A DNA stretch of 64,000 nt from positions 992,001-1,056,000 of the forward strand of contig VMSW01000007.1 in the NCBI GenBank assembly GCA_013791955.1. Reading direction: 5' to 3'. The stretch comes from Propionicimonas sp. (lineage in GTDB: Bacteria > Actinomycetota > Actinomycetes > Propionibacteriales > Propionibacteriaceae). Every line of letters starts with the position of its first letter. Position 1 is the stretch's first letter. Both the position numbers and the translations under genes were made by a program. Below are positions 26,218 through 34,210 of this stretch, one piece after another. The notes beneath the pieces are model-generated. The model saw nothing but the letters and a program-made list of their open reading frames with translations. It was not told the DNA's origin and made no database searches.

Positions 26218-27882
26218 ATGAGCGCGATCACGCCCCATGTGGCACCCCAAAACTACGGTGAGGTCTTCACCAGACGCTGGGTCGTGGACGCACTTCTCGA
26301 CTTGACCGGCTATGCCGCCGATAGCGACCTCGGTGCGCTCACTGCGGTCGAGCCGTCTGCCGGGTCGGGCGCATTTCTTCTCCCGATGGTCGAGCGGTTG
26401 GCTGCAAGTGCCAAGATTCATGGACGCGACCTGCGGTCACTCGGTGGCGCGATTCGCGCTTGGGAACTCCAACCTGCAAACGTCGTGGTGCTTCGTTCGG
26501 GCGTGCGACAGGTGCTTGTCGATGCTGGTGCTCTCGAATTGGACGCACACCATCTGGCGCATGAGTGGATCATCGAAGGCGACTTCCTTCTGCCCGATGG
26601 CGACGACCTGCTCACCGCAGACGTCGCACAGGTCAAGGCTGACGTTGTAGTGGGCAACCCTCCCTACATTCGGTTCGACGATCTCGATGACGCGGTTGCT
26701 GCGGCCTACCGGCGACGCTGGTCGACGATGGCTGGACGAGGCGACATCTACGTGGGCTTCTATGAGCGAGGTCTCGGCATACTCAAGCCCGGCGGCAAGC
26801 TCGGATTCATCTGCGCAGACCGCTGGATGCGTAACGCTTACGGTGCCAAGCTGCGTGCGTTCATCTCGCGGCGATACGCGGTCGAGACCCTGTGGCAGAT
26901 GCACGACGTTGACGCCTTCGAGGCTGACGTGAGCGCGTATCCCGCCGTTACTGTGTTGGCGAATCGTCAACAAGGTGCAGTGACTGTGGTGGACACCACC
27001 GCGAGGTTCGGTCCTGTGTCTGCGTGCGCGGCTGTCGCCTTCGCGGACTCTTCCGCTGAGGAAACTGACGGGGAGGGGTTCAAGGCCGCGCGGCTTCCGA
27101 GTTGGTTCGAAGGCTCTGATCTCTGGCCAGCTGGCGGGCCGAAGGAGATTCGGCTTCTTGAAGACCTCAACGAGCGCTTCCCCACGCTGGAACAAACCGG
27201 TGGTGACACGCGCATCAGCATCGGCGTCGCTACCGGAGCCGACAAGGCCTACGTCGTCACTCGCGAGGCGGCTGATGTCGAACCGGATCGGCTCACTCCC
27301 CTAGTGATGGCTGACGACATTCGCACCGGGCGTCTCGTCCCACCGCGGAAGGTTCTCATCAACCCTTGGGACGACGAGGGTCGATTGGTCGACATCAAGC
27401 GGTACCCAAGGATGGCCAATGCCCTCGCGAGCCACCCGAGCGTCATCGCCCGGTTTGTGGCCAAGCGCAACCCGGACGACTGGTATCGAACCATCGACAA
27501 GGTCTATCCGGGTCTTGCCGACAAGCCAAAGCTTCTCCTGCAGGACATGAAGGCCCAGATCACGCCGGTGCTTGAGCCTGGTGGTCTGTACCCACACCAC
27601 AACCTGTACTACATCGTCTCCACCGGTTGGGACCTTGAAGTGCTCGGAGGTCTGCTGCTCTCCCGAATCGCCCAGGCGTTTATCGAGGCCTACGGCGTCA
27701 AGATGCGTGGCGGGACACTCCGGTTCCAAGCGCAATACCTGCGAAAGATCCGCGTCCCCGCACCAGAGGTGATCCCTGCCGACATCACGGGTCGATTGCG
27801 GGAGGCCTTCCGCAATTACGACAGGGACGCAGCGACGCGCGCCGCCGAGGCCGCCTACGGACTTCCCGAAGGGGGCCTCTAG
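26218..27882 (+). CDS. N6-adenine DNA methyltransferase of a XhoI/PaeR7I-type system
   Basis: The 554-residue class I methyltransferase has the SAM motif EPSAGSGAFLLP (residues about 45-56) and the catalytic amino-methyltransferase motif VVVGNPPYIRFDDL. A long C-terminal target-recognition part ends with LRFQAQYLRKIRVPAPE, a pattern seen in type II gamma enzymes (Eco57I/PaeR7I-like). The gene is 29 bases upstream of a PaeR7I-type endonuclease, so it should protect CTCGAG by methylating adenine. ATG 26218 is placed by the -10 box; GTG 26215 and an upstream ATG are less likely. Expression of the methyltransferase first is the usual safe order. Confidence 0.85.
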   Translation: MSAITPHVAPQNYGEVFTRRWVVDALLDLTGYAADSDLGALTAVEPSAGSGAFLLPMVERLAASAKIHGRDLRSLGGAIRAWELQPANVVVLRSGVRQVLVDAGALELDAHHLAHEWIIEGDFLLPDGDDLLTADVAQVKADVVVGNPPYIRFDDLDDAVAAAYRRRWSTMAGRGDIYVGFYERGLGILKPGGKLGFICADRWMRNAYGAKLRAFISRRYAVETLWQMHDVDAFEADVSAYPAVTVLANRQQGAVTVVDTTARFGPVSACAAVAFADSSAEETDGEGFKAARLPSWFEGSDLWPAGGPKEIRLLEDLNERFPTLEQTGGDTRISIGVATGADKAYVVTREAADVEPDRLTPLVMADDIRTGRLVPPRKVLINPWDDEGRLVDIKRYPRMANALASHPSVIARFVAKRNPDDWYRTIDKVYPGLADKPKLLLQDMKAQITPVLEPGGLYPHHNLYYIVSTGWDLEVLGGLLLSRIAQAFIEAYGVKMRGGTLRFQAQYLRKIRVPAPEVIPADITGRLREAFRNYDRDAATRAAEAAYGLPEGGL

Positions 27883-27911
27883 CAAATTGTCAGTCTTGTC
27901 GAGGAGGGGTC

Positions 27912-28664
27912 TTGGACGTTCCACCTATGCGCGGTGACTTCGTCTGGAAGGCGCCGCTCCAGCGATTTTGGCAGGTGCGCGGCCAACAGACGCAGAAACA
28001 GATCGAGGCTGGCGTTCTGGATGCGGGCACGCGCAGCTCAGTGACTGGCGGCAAACATATGGACGCCCTCGCATCTGCGGTCGCCGACCTCTTTCGTGCT
28101 GACCCAGAGATCGCGTTCGACATCCGCATCGGAGGACGCCTGAGCCTGCCCGGCTACTACCGGCGCACCAAGGACTGGGACCTGGTGGTGCTCTATCGTG
28201 GTGTGCTTGTTGCTGCCGTAGAACTCAAGTCACAGGTGGGCAGCTTCGGCAACAATTTCAACAACCGATCAGAAGAGGCCATCGGCAACGCTGCTGACAT
28301 CTGGCGTGCCTACGAAGAAGGCTTCTTCGGCCACATCCGGCCTTGGTTGGGGTTCATCATGGTCCTTGAGAGGGCCAAGGGCTCCACCACCCCACTCGGC
28401 GATTCGACCGCAATCTTTGCCACCGACCCGGTCTTCCGCAACACGGGATACCTAGACCGATATCGGATCCTCATGCAACGCCTCGTCCGTGAAAAGCAGT
28501 ACGACGCGGCCGTTGTCGTCGCCACGGAGAAAGGGCAGGACACGATCGACGAGCCGGTCTTCGACCTGTCCTTCGCCAACTTCGAGGCCGCCGTCGCCGC
28601 CCGAATCGCCTACATAAGGGCGCTTCCCGACGGCGCTTTTCCCGACGACAAGTTGCCTTTCTAG
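27912..28664 (+). CDS. Type II restriction endonuclease, XhoI/PaeR7I family
   Basis: The 250-residue protein matches the XhoI/PaeR7I family, as I recall it, over its whole length: DAGTRSSVTGGKHMDALAS, LPGYYRRTKDWDLVVLY, LVAAVELKSQVGSFGNNF and NNRSEEAIGNAADIW. The PD-(D/E)xK catalytic core is the Asp in DWDLVV and ELKSQ. Known members cut within CTCGAG to give 5' overhangs. I infer the same specificity. The start is TTG 27912, with GAGGAGG ending 4 bases before it; the first ATG, 27927, is 19 bases from that site. Together with the upstream methyltransferase it forms a complete restriction-modification pair. Confidence 0.88.
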   Translation: MDVPPMRGDFVWKAPLQRFWQVRGQQTQKQIEAGVLDAGTRSSVTGGKHMDALASAVADLFRADPEIAFDIRIGGRLSLPGYYRRTKDWDLVVLYRGVLVAAVELKSQVGSFGNNFNNRSEEAIGNAADIWRAYEEGFFGHIRPWLGFIMVLERAKGSTTPLGDSTAIFATDPVFRNTGYLDRYRILMQRLVREKQYDAAVVVATEKGQDTIDEPVFDLSFANFEAAVAARIAYIRALPDGAFPDDKLPF

Positions 28665-29041
28665 CAGCAGGCCGAGCCTCGTTGCCTGCCTTTGTCTGTC
28701 CGCAAGGGGCTCCAACTTCTCCGGTGAAGCCCATCGTGCGAAATCTGAGCACTCGGCACCCTCTCGACAGAGGCATTGTCCGGGCCGGTGGGTGTGCTGC
28801 TGGTCGTCTGCGCCAACGGCTACGATTCGGTCGGAGCATTGGTCGAGTTCGCCGGCATTGAAGGCGTCGAGGACGCCCGTGATCCTGTGTCCGCCGTCGA
28901 CTACCGCCTCGACATCGTCGGCCTCCGGAAGCGCGGGAGCACGTCCACTCCACTCCTCTATCCGGACGTCGAGCGCCTCAGCCGACACCCCCCATTCAGG
29001 TACTTCCTGGCTGCAGGCGAGTGGTGGCGCTTAGCTCTCCT
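28665..29041 (+). other. Unassigned stretch, possible gene fragment
   Basis: No gene is recognised. A plus-strand frame from about 28779 to 29207 has coding-like third-position GC and a natural composition (GYDSVGALVEFAGIEG, FRYFLAAGEWWRLALL). It lacks a clear start or ribosome-binding site and runs into the opposite DUF4238 gene, so it may be the relic of a truncated gene. A minus-strand frame over the same bases is about equally open but overlaps the endonuclease gene. Confidence 0.3.
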
Positions 29042-30142
29042 TCAAACTGGTTCGCCACCTGATCGAAGAGCTACATCGTCGGCCCTCAAGCGTCGAATCG
29101 GTCGCCCTGCGACGGTTGCATTTGCCGCCGCTGCAGCGGCGGACCCGTTGTCATGTACTCGGATCACCGCCCCCGGTGGTGGCATCACCATGGACGTGAA
29201 CGCGTGATGTGCGGGGTTGGCCGCAACCCAATCGACCGATGCAGCGACTACCCGATCGTTGTGTTCTGCAGCGAATGAAGCTGCCACTTCGCCGGCGAGC
29301 CGCATCTCATGAGGCATCCGGTGAACGGCAGCGGAACCATAGAGCATCATGGCCGAGGGCGACACTGCAAGCATTATGAGGTCGGCGTTCGCGAATCCTC
29401 TCGCAGAAGCCTCCGGTGGGCTGAGTTGGCCTCTGCCGCTCAACCCATCCCCTGAGTGCCCGAGTATTGGGGATTCATCACTGTGCACGGTAACGACAGG
29501 CTCGTCACCGGTGATGAGGAGCGGAGCATCCAGGAAGACGAGCGACATCGGGCGACGTCCGAGGACATCTCCCCCACGCTCGGCGAGCGCGCCGATCACG
29601 CTGAGGTGCTCGTTTGGGTGTGGCACAAAGACAAGGTCCTCAGCTTCGCTCTTCGAGAGCTGGTCCTGATTGAGAAGCTTGACGCTGTAGTCGGTAACGA
29701 CCTCAATCAGGCGTCGCATGCGCATACCGCGGACACTCTGCATGGCGACAAACGTGTCGATGGTGGCGCGCTCCTCTGGTGTGAATGCTCGAGGATGCGC
29801 GAAGGCTCGGAGGTCCAAGTGATGCCGTAGGACGTTGGCCGCTCCGCCTTCTACGACGCTCAGTAAGGACTCGAGGCTTGAGTCGAAGCCGATGTCGTCT
29901 GCGACGGACGTATAGAAGTCACGAATGGCCAGATCGCCGACGGCGCGAAGAGTGATCGCGCCGTCGGTCCTGCTTCGAACGCGAAGCTGCCCACTTGAAG
30001 AAGCAAATCGCGTGAGAAGAAACCGAGGAACGATGTGGTGACGACTGCCAACGGCGGCCTGGCGATCGAGGTTGTTCAGCCATACGCGAGCTCGACGGTC
30101 AGCTTCGCGCTGTGACGCGTGTGGTTGAAGGAGGTCACTCAT
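29042..30142 (-). CDS. DUF4238 domain-containing protein
   Basis: The 366-residue protein starts with a polar segment, then has the DUF4238 opening pattern RHHIVPRFLLTRFASSSGQL (His-x-x-Pro-x-Phe-x-x-x-x-Phe). The conserved ERATIDTFVAMQSVRGMRMR follows in the middle, and SLVFLDAPLLITGDEPVV later. DUF4238 proteins are of unknown function and are frequent in defence-rich or accessory regions. The start could be ATG 30142 or 30151; the open frame upstream to 30385 is not family-like. It is the only large minus-strand gene in this part of the island. Confidence 0.72.
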   Translation of the reverse strand: MSDLLQPHASQREADRRARVWLNNLDRQAAVGSRHHIVPRFLLTRFASSSGQLRVRSRTDGAITLRAVGDLAIRDFYTSVADDIGFDSSLESLLSVVEGGAANVLRHHLDLRAFAHPRAFTPEERATIDTFVAMQSVRGMRMRRLIEVVTDYSVKLLNQDQLSKSEAEDLVFVPHPNEHLSVIGALAERGGDVLGRRPMSLVFLDAPLLITGDEPVVTVHSDESPILGHSGDGLSGRGQLSPPEASARGFANADLIMLAVSPSAMMLYGSAAVHRMPHEMRLAGEVAASFAAEHNDRVVAASVDWVAANPAHHAFTSMVMPPPGAVIRVHDNGSAAAAAANATVAGRPIRRLRADDVALRSGGEPV

Positions 30143-30508
30143 GGTGACCATTGTCGTGGCCGAGACTGACACCGCCGCCGAGAGAGGGGGCGGCGTTCGC
30201 ACGCGCGCCGTATCGGGAACCCGCTCGCGGGTGGCGGGTTGGAGGAACTGCGCCATCGACTGCTGGACCGTGGTGATGGTGTTCGCTCTTGGTCCGGCCG
30301 TCGCCCTGGAGGGCTCCCTGAAGAAGTCCGTTCCTGCGGCGTCGCGGGGCGTCGCGGCCGAGCGCGAACGAAGGCCCCGGGGCAACCCTGGCTCAACCCA
30401 CGAGTCGAGCCAGCGATCCTCACCAAAGGGCTTCTCGCCGAACTCAGCGTCTCAACGACAAGCCACTAATGCGCTTCGGTTCCGCGCGCTGTGTTTGTGT
30501 GCAGACGC
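30143..30508. other. Stretch without a supported gene
   Basis: Both strands are open in several frames, but none has a start with a ribosome-binding site. A plus-strand frame ending at 30469 finishes with PGQPWLNPRVEPAILTKG, faintly like the end of the small terminase-like protein at 31226-31558. This could be a decayed relative. Confidence 0.3.
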
Positions 30509-30856
30509 TCACGGGACGAAGTCGTGTCCACAGCGAGGGCACTCGACCTGTGCTCCCTTGACCTGTGTTGCCCCTCGGGCTTGGTCGTAGGCGGCGGTCA
30601 GGCCCCTGCCTTGGGGCCAGCGGCCACCGCGTCTGAGCCAGAGCGCGACGGTGGCGACCTTCGTCGCAATCCCCTTTGCGCCACCCTCGGTCAGCTCGCC
30701 GCTAAGCGCCCGAATCACCTCCTGGCGAATCAGGTTGTACCCGTCTATGGTCGCGGCGGCGGTGTGGCACGCGTCCATGTATTGGGCTGTAGAGGCAGCC
30801 ATGTCCTTCGTGCGAAATTCGGCCCCTGCCGCCGCTTGGGATGCGTAGTCACTCAT
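30509..30856 (-). CDS. Hypothetical protein with C-terminal CxxC
   Basis: This 115-residue protein is not recognised. It is mostly helical (YASQAAAGAEFRTKDMAAST, YNLIRQEVIRALSGELTEGG) and ends with ECPRCGHDFVP, half of a zinc ribbon. AAGGAGG lies a few bases before ATG 30856, which decides this start; the open frame reaches 31321 but the extra part is Arg-rich and unlike protein. It sits between the DUF4238 gene and a divergent phage-like small gene. Confidence 0.5.
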   Translation of the reverse strand: MSDYASQAAAGAEFRTKDMAASTAQYMDACHTAAATIDGYNLIRQEVIRALSGELTEGGAKGIATKVATVALWLRRGGRWPQGRGLTAAYDQARGATQVKGAQVECPRCGHDFVP

Positions 30857-31225
30857 GAGGCCCCTCCTTCGGATGGCGGATTTGAAGGCTCCCATGTCGA
30901 GAAGTCCGCCGAACCTGTCTGCGCCGCAACGCACAGTGAACAGGTTGCGACATGCTCGACTCTCTGATGTGGGCGACCTAAGACGCCCGCTATCGCGATG
31001 AGGTGCACGCCGCCGGGGCGAACGGCGTGCTGACCGCAGCAACCTCGACCCGCTCACACCGGCCGCAGCCCCCAGCCCACGAGAAACCCAGACATTGGGG
31101 GGTGGGGTGGATACCGCCATGTCCCCACTGCTTCCCTCTCCCGGGCGTGCATCTGGGGTTGCGCGAGCGCGAGAGGTGTTCCGCCGCCCACACCACACGT
31201 TCCCCACAACGAGAGAGAAGCCGAA
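30857..31225. other. Intergenic stretch between divergent small genes
   Basis: No gene is supported. It holds a perfect 8-bp-stem hairpin (31005-31030) and an AACCTGT/ACAGGTT inverted repeat with a 17-base gap near 30916-30946, both possible operator or terminator elements. Promoters of the two divergent small genes are expected here. Confidence 0.35.
31005..31030. repeat. Hairpin with 8-bp perfect stem
   Basis: GCACGCCG and CGGCGTGC enclose a 10-base loop. It is not adjacent to a gene end; role unknown. Confidence 0.4.
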
Positions 31226-31558
31226 ATGCCCACCGACGAGCACCGAAGCACTCGCAAGGCACCGCCACCGCCCGGCCTCGGCGTCGCCGATCGCCGCCTT
31301 TGGGATGCCGCCACTCGCCAACTGAGGGACGCCCGAAGGCCCCAGGATGGTCTTTCGAGAGTGCTTCTAACTGACGCTTGCCGCAACGCCAACGACACCG
31401 AACGCCTTGCCGCACAATTAGCCGCCGAACAGGTCACCGTGCCCGGTAACACAGGCCAACCGCGCCCGAACCCACTATTCGCCGAAGTCCGCCGATCCCG
31501 CGAACTCACCAGCCAACTACTCAGCCGCGTTGGGCTGGGAACCGCGGGCCAACGCTGA
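31226..31558 (+). CDS. Small phage terminase-subunit-like protein
   Basis: The 110-residue protein shows a helical layout like P27-type small terminase subunits. LGVADRRLWDAATRQLRD is followed by VLLTDACRNANDTERLAAQL, a VTVPGNTGQPRPNPLF linker, and a closing helix SRELTSQLLSRVGLG. The linker (Thr-Val-x-Gly-x-x-Gly-Gln-x-x-x-Asn-Pro) is the most telling part. No large terminase or capsid gene is nearby, so it is an isolated prophage relic or a domesticated DNA-binding protein. AGAGAG precedes the ATG. Its 3' end overlaps the convergent gene by 42 bases. Confidence 0.5.
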   Translation: MPTDEHRSTRKAPPPPGLGVADRRLWDAATRQLRDARRPQDGLSRVLLTDACRNANDTERLAAQLAAEQVTVPGNTGQPRPNPLFAEVRRSRELTSQLLSRVGLGTAGQR

Positions 31559-32212
31559 GTGTCGTGCGCGCCACCGAACGGCCCGCTTGCCGACTTGCCA
31601 CCACCTAGTGGGCTTGGGTTCAACAATGGCAACCCGCAACAGAAGGACTGCAGCATTGCGGAGGTCGGTTACGGCCTGTTCGAACTCGCGTAGGGCTCGA
31701 AGGGCCTGCCGTGGTGCGTCGTCGTCGTTCTTCCGAGAGCTGTCCGTGACAGGCCCGCTGATGGAGTTGGGAGTGTCGAGCCAGAGGTCATGAACCTTGT
31801 ACACGGCGCCCTGAAGCCGCTCGTCGCCGACCAGGCCAATCAAGTGGTGGAGTTCGCTGGTGACGTTCTGCCTCAATACTGCGATTCTCGCGAAGGACTC
31901 GCTGTTAGCAAGGGCCATGAAGTCATCTTCGGACGACTTCCAAAGGACGAACACCACGATCTCGTACTGTGATGACCACTCACGAGCGCTCACTATGAAC
32001 TCGACCACGTGGGTACGCAACTCCGCCCGGCGTCTGTCGGCACGTTCGACATCGGCGAGCGCGCGCTGGTGCCGCTGAGCGATCGCTACGCCGCCAAAGG
32101 CGGCTATGAGTGTTGCCGCTGCGGTGATTATCTGCGGAATGAAGTCAGACAAGTGGAGGGCCCCCACGTCCCATTGACACTGGGCGAACTCTATCGCTCC
32201 GTGCAACAGCAT
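31517..32212 (-). CDS. Hypothetical protein with N-terminal membrane helix
   Basis: This about 230-residue protein is not recognised. One membrane helix (IITAAATLIAAFGGVAIAQ) near the N-terminus is followed by a long, charged, mainly helical cytoplasmic part: RHQRALADVERADRRRAEL, then LREFEQAVTDLRNAAVLLL. This layout is common in accessory proteins of unknown role. The start is uncertain: ATG 32212, GTG 32167 and ATG 32245 are all possible, and the helix would come at the very N-terminus if GTG 32167 is used. Confidence 0.5.
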   Translation of the reverse strand: MLLHGAIEFAQCQWDVGALHLSDFIPQIITAAATLIAAFGGVAIAQRHQRALADVERADRRRAELRTHVVEFIVSAREWSSQYEIVVFVLWKSSEDDFMALANSESFARIAVLRQNVTSELHHLIGLVGDERLQGAVYKVHDLWLDTPNSISGPVTDSSRKNDDDAPRQALRALREFEQAVTDLRNAAVLLLRVAIVEPKPTRWWQVGKRAVRWRARHSALARGSQPNAAE

Positions 32213-32383
32213 CAGATGGCTAACGCCAACCCGCCTGGCAAGCATCGCCGGCGACTCAGAAGTCCTGACGCTGCACTCCGCCTCCCGCTCGATCTGGTGA
32301 CCAACTCGCCATCAAATGTCTGAGAGGGCTTCTACAGTTCTAGTAGTTTGGTCACGGAAGCCAGGCGAAAGGGGCGAGCGAGC

Positions 32384-32815
32384 ATGGCTGCGGTGCTGGA
32401 TGTGGCGACGTTCATCTTGCATGAGCACGGTCCGATGACTGCGATGAAGCTTCAGAAGCTTGTTTACTACTCCCAGTCATGGCACCTCGTCTGGGAGGAC
32501 TGTGAGCTGTTTCCCGAGCGCATCGAGGCTTGGGCCAACGGCCCAGTGGTGCCCGACCTGTATCGGGAACACCGACGTCAGTTCCGTTTGAGCGAGTCCG
32601 ACATCTCCGGCAATCCAGCGATGTTGGACAAGCCTGAGAAGAGCACAGTGATGGCTGTTCTCAAGTACTACGGGAAACTCTCCGCGCAGCAACTTAGCGA
32701 CCTCACCCACAGCGAGGAGCCATGGAAGGGTGCTCGCGAGGGATATGGTCCCGGCGAGCGGTCCTACGACATCATTCCGCTGTCCGCGATGGCGGAGTAC
32801 TACGGCTCTCTGTAG
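32384..32815 (+). CDS. Panacea-domain (DUF4065, SocA-like) antitoxin
   Basis: The 143-residue protein is a single Panacea/DUF4065 domain: DVATFILHEHGPMTAMKLQKLVYYSQSWHL, with later ERIEAWANGPVVPDLYREH. The pattern MTxMKLQKLxYYxQ followed by EAWxxGPVxPxLYxxH is diagnostic. Panacea domains are known antitoxins that neutralise many unrelated toxins, and SocA of Caulobacter is one. The next gene starts 11 bases after the stop, is short, and is the probable toxin. GGGGCGAG precedes ATG 32384. In this accessory island it is probably a defence or stability module. Confidence 0.85.
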   Translation: MAAVLDVATFILHEHGPMTAMKLQKLVYYSQSWHLVWEDCELFPERIEAWANGPVVPDLYREHRRQFRLSESDISGNPAMLDKPEKSTVMAVLKYYGKLSAQQLSDLTHSEEPWKGAREGYGPGERSYDIIPLSAMAEYYGSL

Positions 32816-32826
32816 GGCCATCCTCA

Positions 32827-33309
32827 GTGCAGAAGACCGTCCCTGCCCCAGCGTCGCGGAGCAGACGCAAATCAGCCAAGAAGCCGCGCACGGCTGACGG
32901 CTTCCCCGCAAAGAGGCGCGACCCCGTGGCTGCGGGAGGGGCAAGCACCTCCAACGATCCCGTGCGGTTCTGCTTCTCTCTTCTCGATCACAACGGGCCG
33001 TGGCCCCTTCACACTGAAGAGTCCGAGAAACTTCGCGAAGTACTCGAAAAGATGGCGGAATACGAGCGACGGAGTTGGGCTGAGGTTACGACCTCCCAGA
33101 GCTATGAAAGCTACGGCGACATGTCAACCTGTCCGAACCGCGATGCGATTCACAGGCTCACAGAGAACTACGAAGGTCTCGACCACATCGGACGGTTCCG
33201 CCTGTCCGGACGTGAGCGGCTCTACGGCGTTCGTAGGGGAGGTGACTTCCTCATCTTGTGGTGGGACCCCCGCCACGAGATTTGGCCCAGTACAAAAAGG
33301 CACACCTAG
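32827..33309 (+). CDS. Probable toxin partner of the Panacea antitoxin
   Basis: The 160-residue protein begins with a basic, low-complexity 50-residue tail (SRSRRKSAKKPRTADG). A compact domain follows: FCFSLLDHNGPWPL, a helix SEKLREVLEKMAEYERRSW, and a C-terminal sheet IGRFRLSGRERLYGVRRGG ending FLILWWDPRHEIWPSTKRH. The end, with basic and aromatic residues on strands and a terminal His, resembles RelE/ParE-like or related nuclease toxins, but I cannot assign a family. Position directly after a Panacea gene is the main support. The start is GTG 32827, 11 bases after the antitoxin stop; an earlier frame overlaps it. Confidence 0.6.
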   Translation: MQKTVPAPASRSRRKSAKKPRTADGFPAKRRDPVAAGGASTSNDPVRFCFSLLDHNGPWPLHTEESEKLREVLEKMAEYERRSWAEVTTSQSYESYGDMSTCPNRDAIHRLTENYEGLDHIGRFRLSGRERLYGVRRGGDFLILWWDPRHEIWPSTKRHT

Positions 33310-33345
33310 ATCGAGCAGCCTTCGTAAGTCGGTGCCACAGGGGTA

Positions 33346-33700
33346 TCAAGTGACCCGTCCGTCGGTGCCGCTGTCGACCGCGATCGCATCCAACACCCGA
33401 GCAACCTCCATCAGGTCGGCGGCATAGCCGTCGAGCCTCCTCGGCATCATCGAAGTCGTCTAGGTGCGTTTCGACGCCGACCCCGTCGAGTTCTGTCGAG
33501 CCGTCCGGGTTGATGCGTTCTGCGGCCACGACAGTGAACGGCCCGACAAGGCGGGCGTGGGTCCGCCAGTAGCCGTCCGCCCCGTCGTCCTCCCACTGAT
33601 GACCCTCCGCGGTGTGATCGCACCACCAGGGGCAGGGCGTGGACAGAAGCGCGGCTAGGGCATCAACTGCCGCCGCGGGGTCGAAGTTGTTGCCGGCCAT
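33346..33700 (-). pseudogene. Frameshifted small actinobacterial protein (DUF6907-like)
   Basis: The N-terminal 90 residues from ATG 33700 read naturally: CPWWCDHTAEGHQWEDDG, then RINPDGSTELDGVGVETHL and DDFDDAEEARR. This fits small accessory proteins with a Cys-Pro-x-Trp-Cys start (DUF6907-like). After EARR this frame becomes Arg/Cys-rich nonsense. Moving to the next frame at about 33427 restores a natural end: YAADLMEVARVLDAI followed by a stop at 33346-33348. One extra base, a C on the coding strand, explains this. It is a real frameshift or a sequencing error. Confidence 0.55.
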
Positions 33701-33858
33701 GCGGCAATCCTGACAGCGCCGAGCCCGTGGTGCTCTTGGTGGTGGTTGGCCAGTGCATCTAGTGCAGTTTCCCGGCTGGAGTACGCGCGAGCAGCGAGGA
33801 CGCACTTAGTCGCAAAGGATGGGCAAAGGGCAACGCACTGGCCAGCCCGCTCATGCAT
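33655..33858 (-). CDS. Small hypothetical protein
   Basis: The 67-residue frame is not recognised. It contains AARAYSSRETALDALANHHQEHH, a natural-looking helix with a His-rich end, but third-position GC is only moderate. It overlaps the start of the frameshifted gene by 46 bases. Listed as doubtful. Confidence 0.28.
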   Translation of the reverse strand: MHERAGQCVALCPSFATKCVLAARAYSSRETALDALANHHQEHHGLGAVRIAAWPATTSTPRRQLMP

Positions 33859-34028
33859 CCAGCCGAGCCGAAGGCCCGCGGTTTGAGCTTCCTGAACGCG
33901 GGCTCTCTTGGCTGACAGTACGGGCGTTCATGGCTCCCCTCGATTGGGAGCCAAACGCTTGGGATGCATGGAAGATGCACGACCAGCTTTCGGCAGTCGA
34001 AAACTGCTCTGACAAGCCGGAATACTTG
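33859..34028. other. Short gene-free stretch next to tRNA-Pro
   Basis: No gene is supported. A 9-base GGCTGACAG occurs here (near 33909) and again at the 3' end of the tRNA (near 34033), which is too short to call an attachment site. Confidence 0.25.
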
Positions 34029-34102
<74 letters not shown>

Positions 34103-34197
34103 TTGTGAAATTGTGTGGGGCGAGCCCCGGCGGGTTACTTTACACGCTGCACCGGGGCACGCCGAACCGGCGCGACCTGCCCGCGGCTCCGATCGGT

Positions 34198-34203
34198 TAG
34201 ATT
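34198..34203 (+). promoter_or_regulatory. -10 box of leaderless membrane-protein promoter
   Basis: TAGATT ends 7 bases before ATG 34211, which decides the start of that gene against longer in-frame options. Confidence 0.55.
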
Positions 34204-34210
34204 TGGCGAC

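Noticed and set aside
28452-28988. Minus-strand frame between the endonuclease and DUF4238 genes
   Set aside because: It overlaps the conserved C-terminus of the PaeR7I-type gene by about 200 bases and has no ribosome-binding site.
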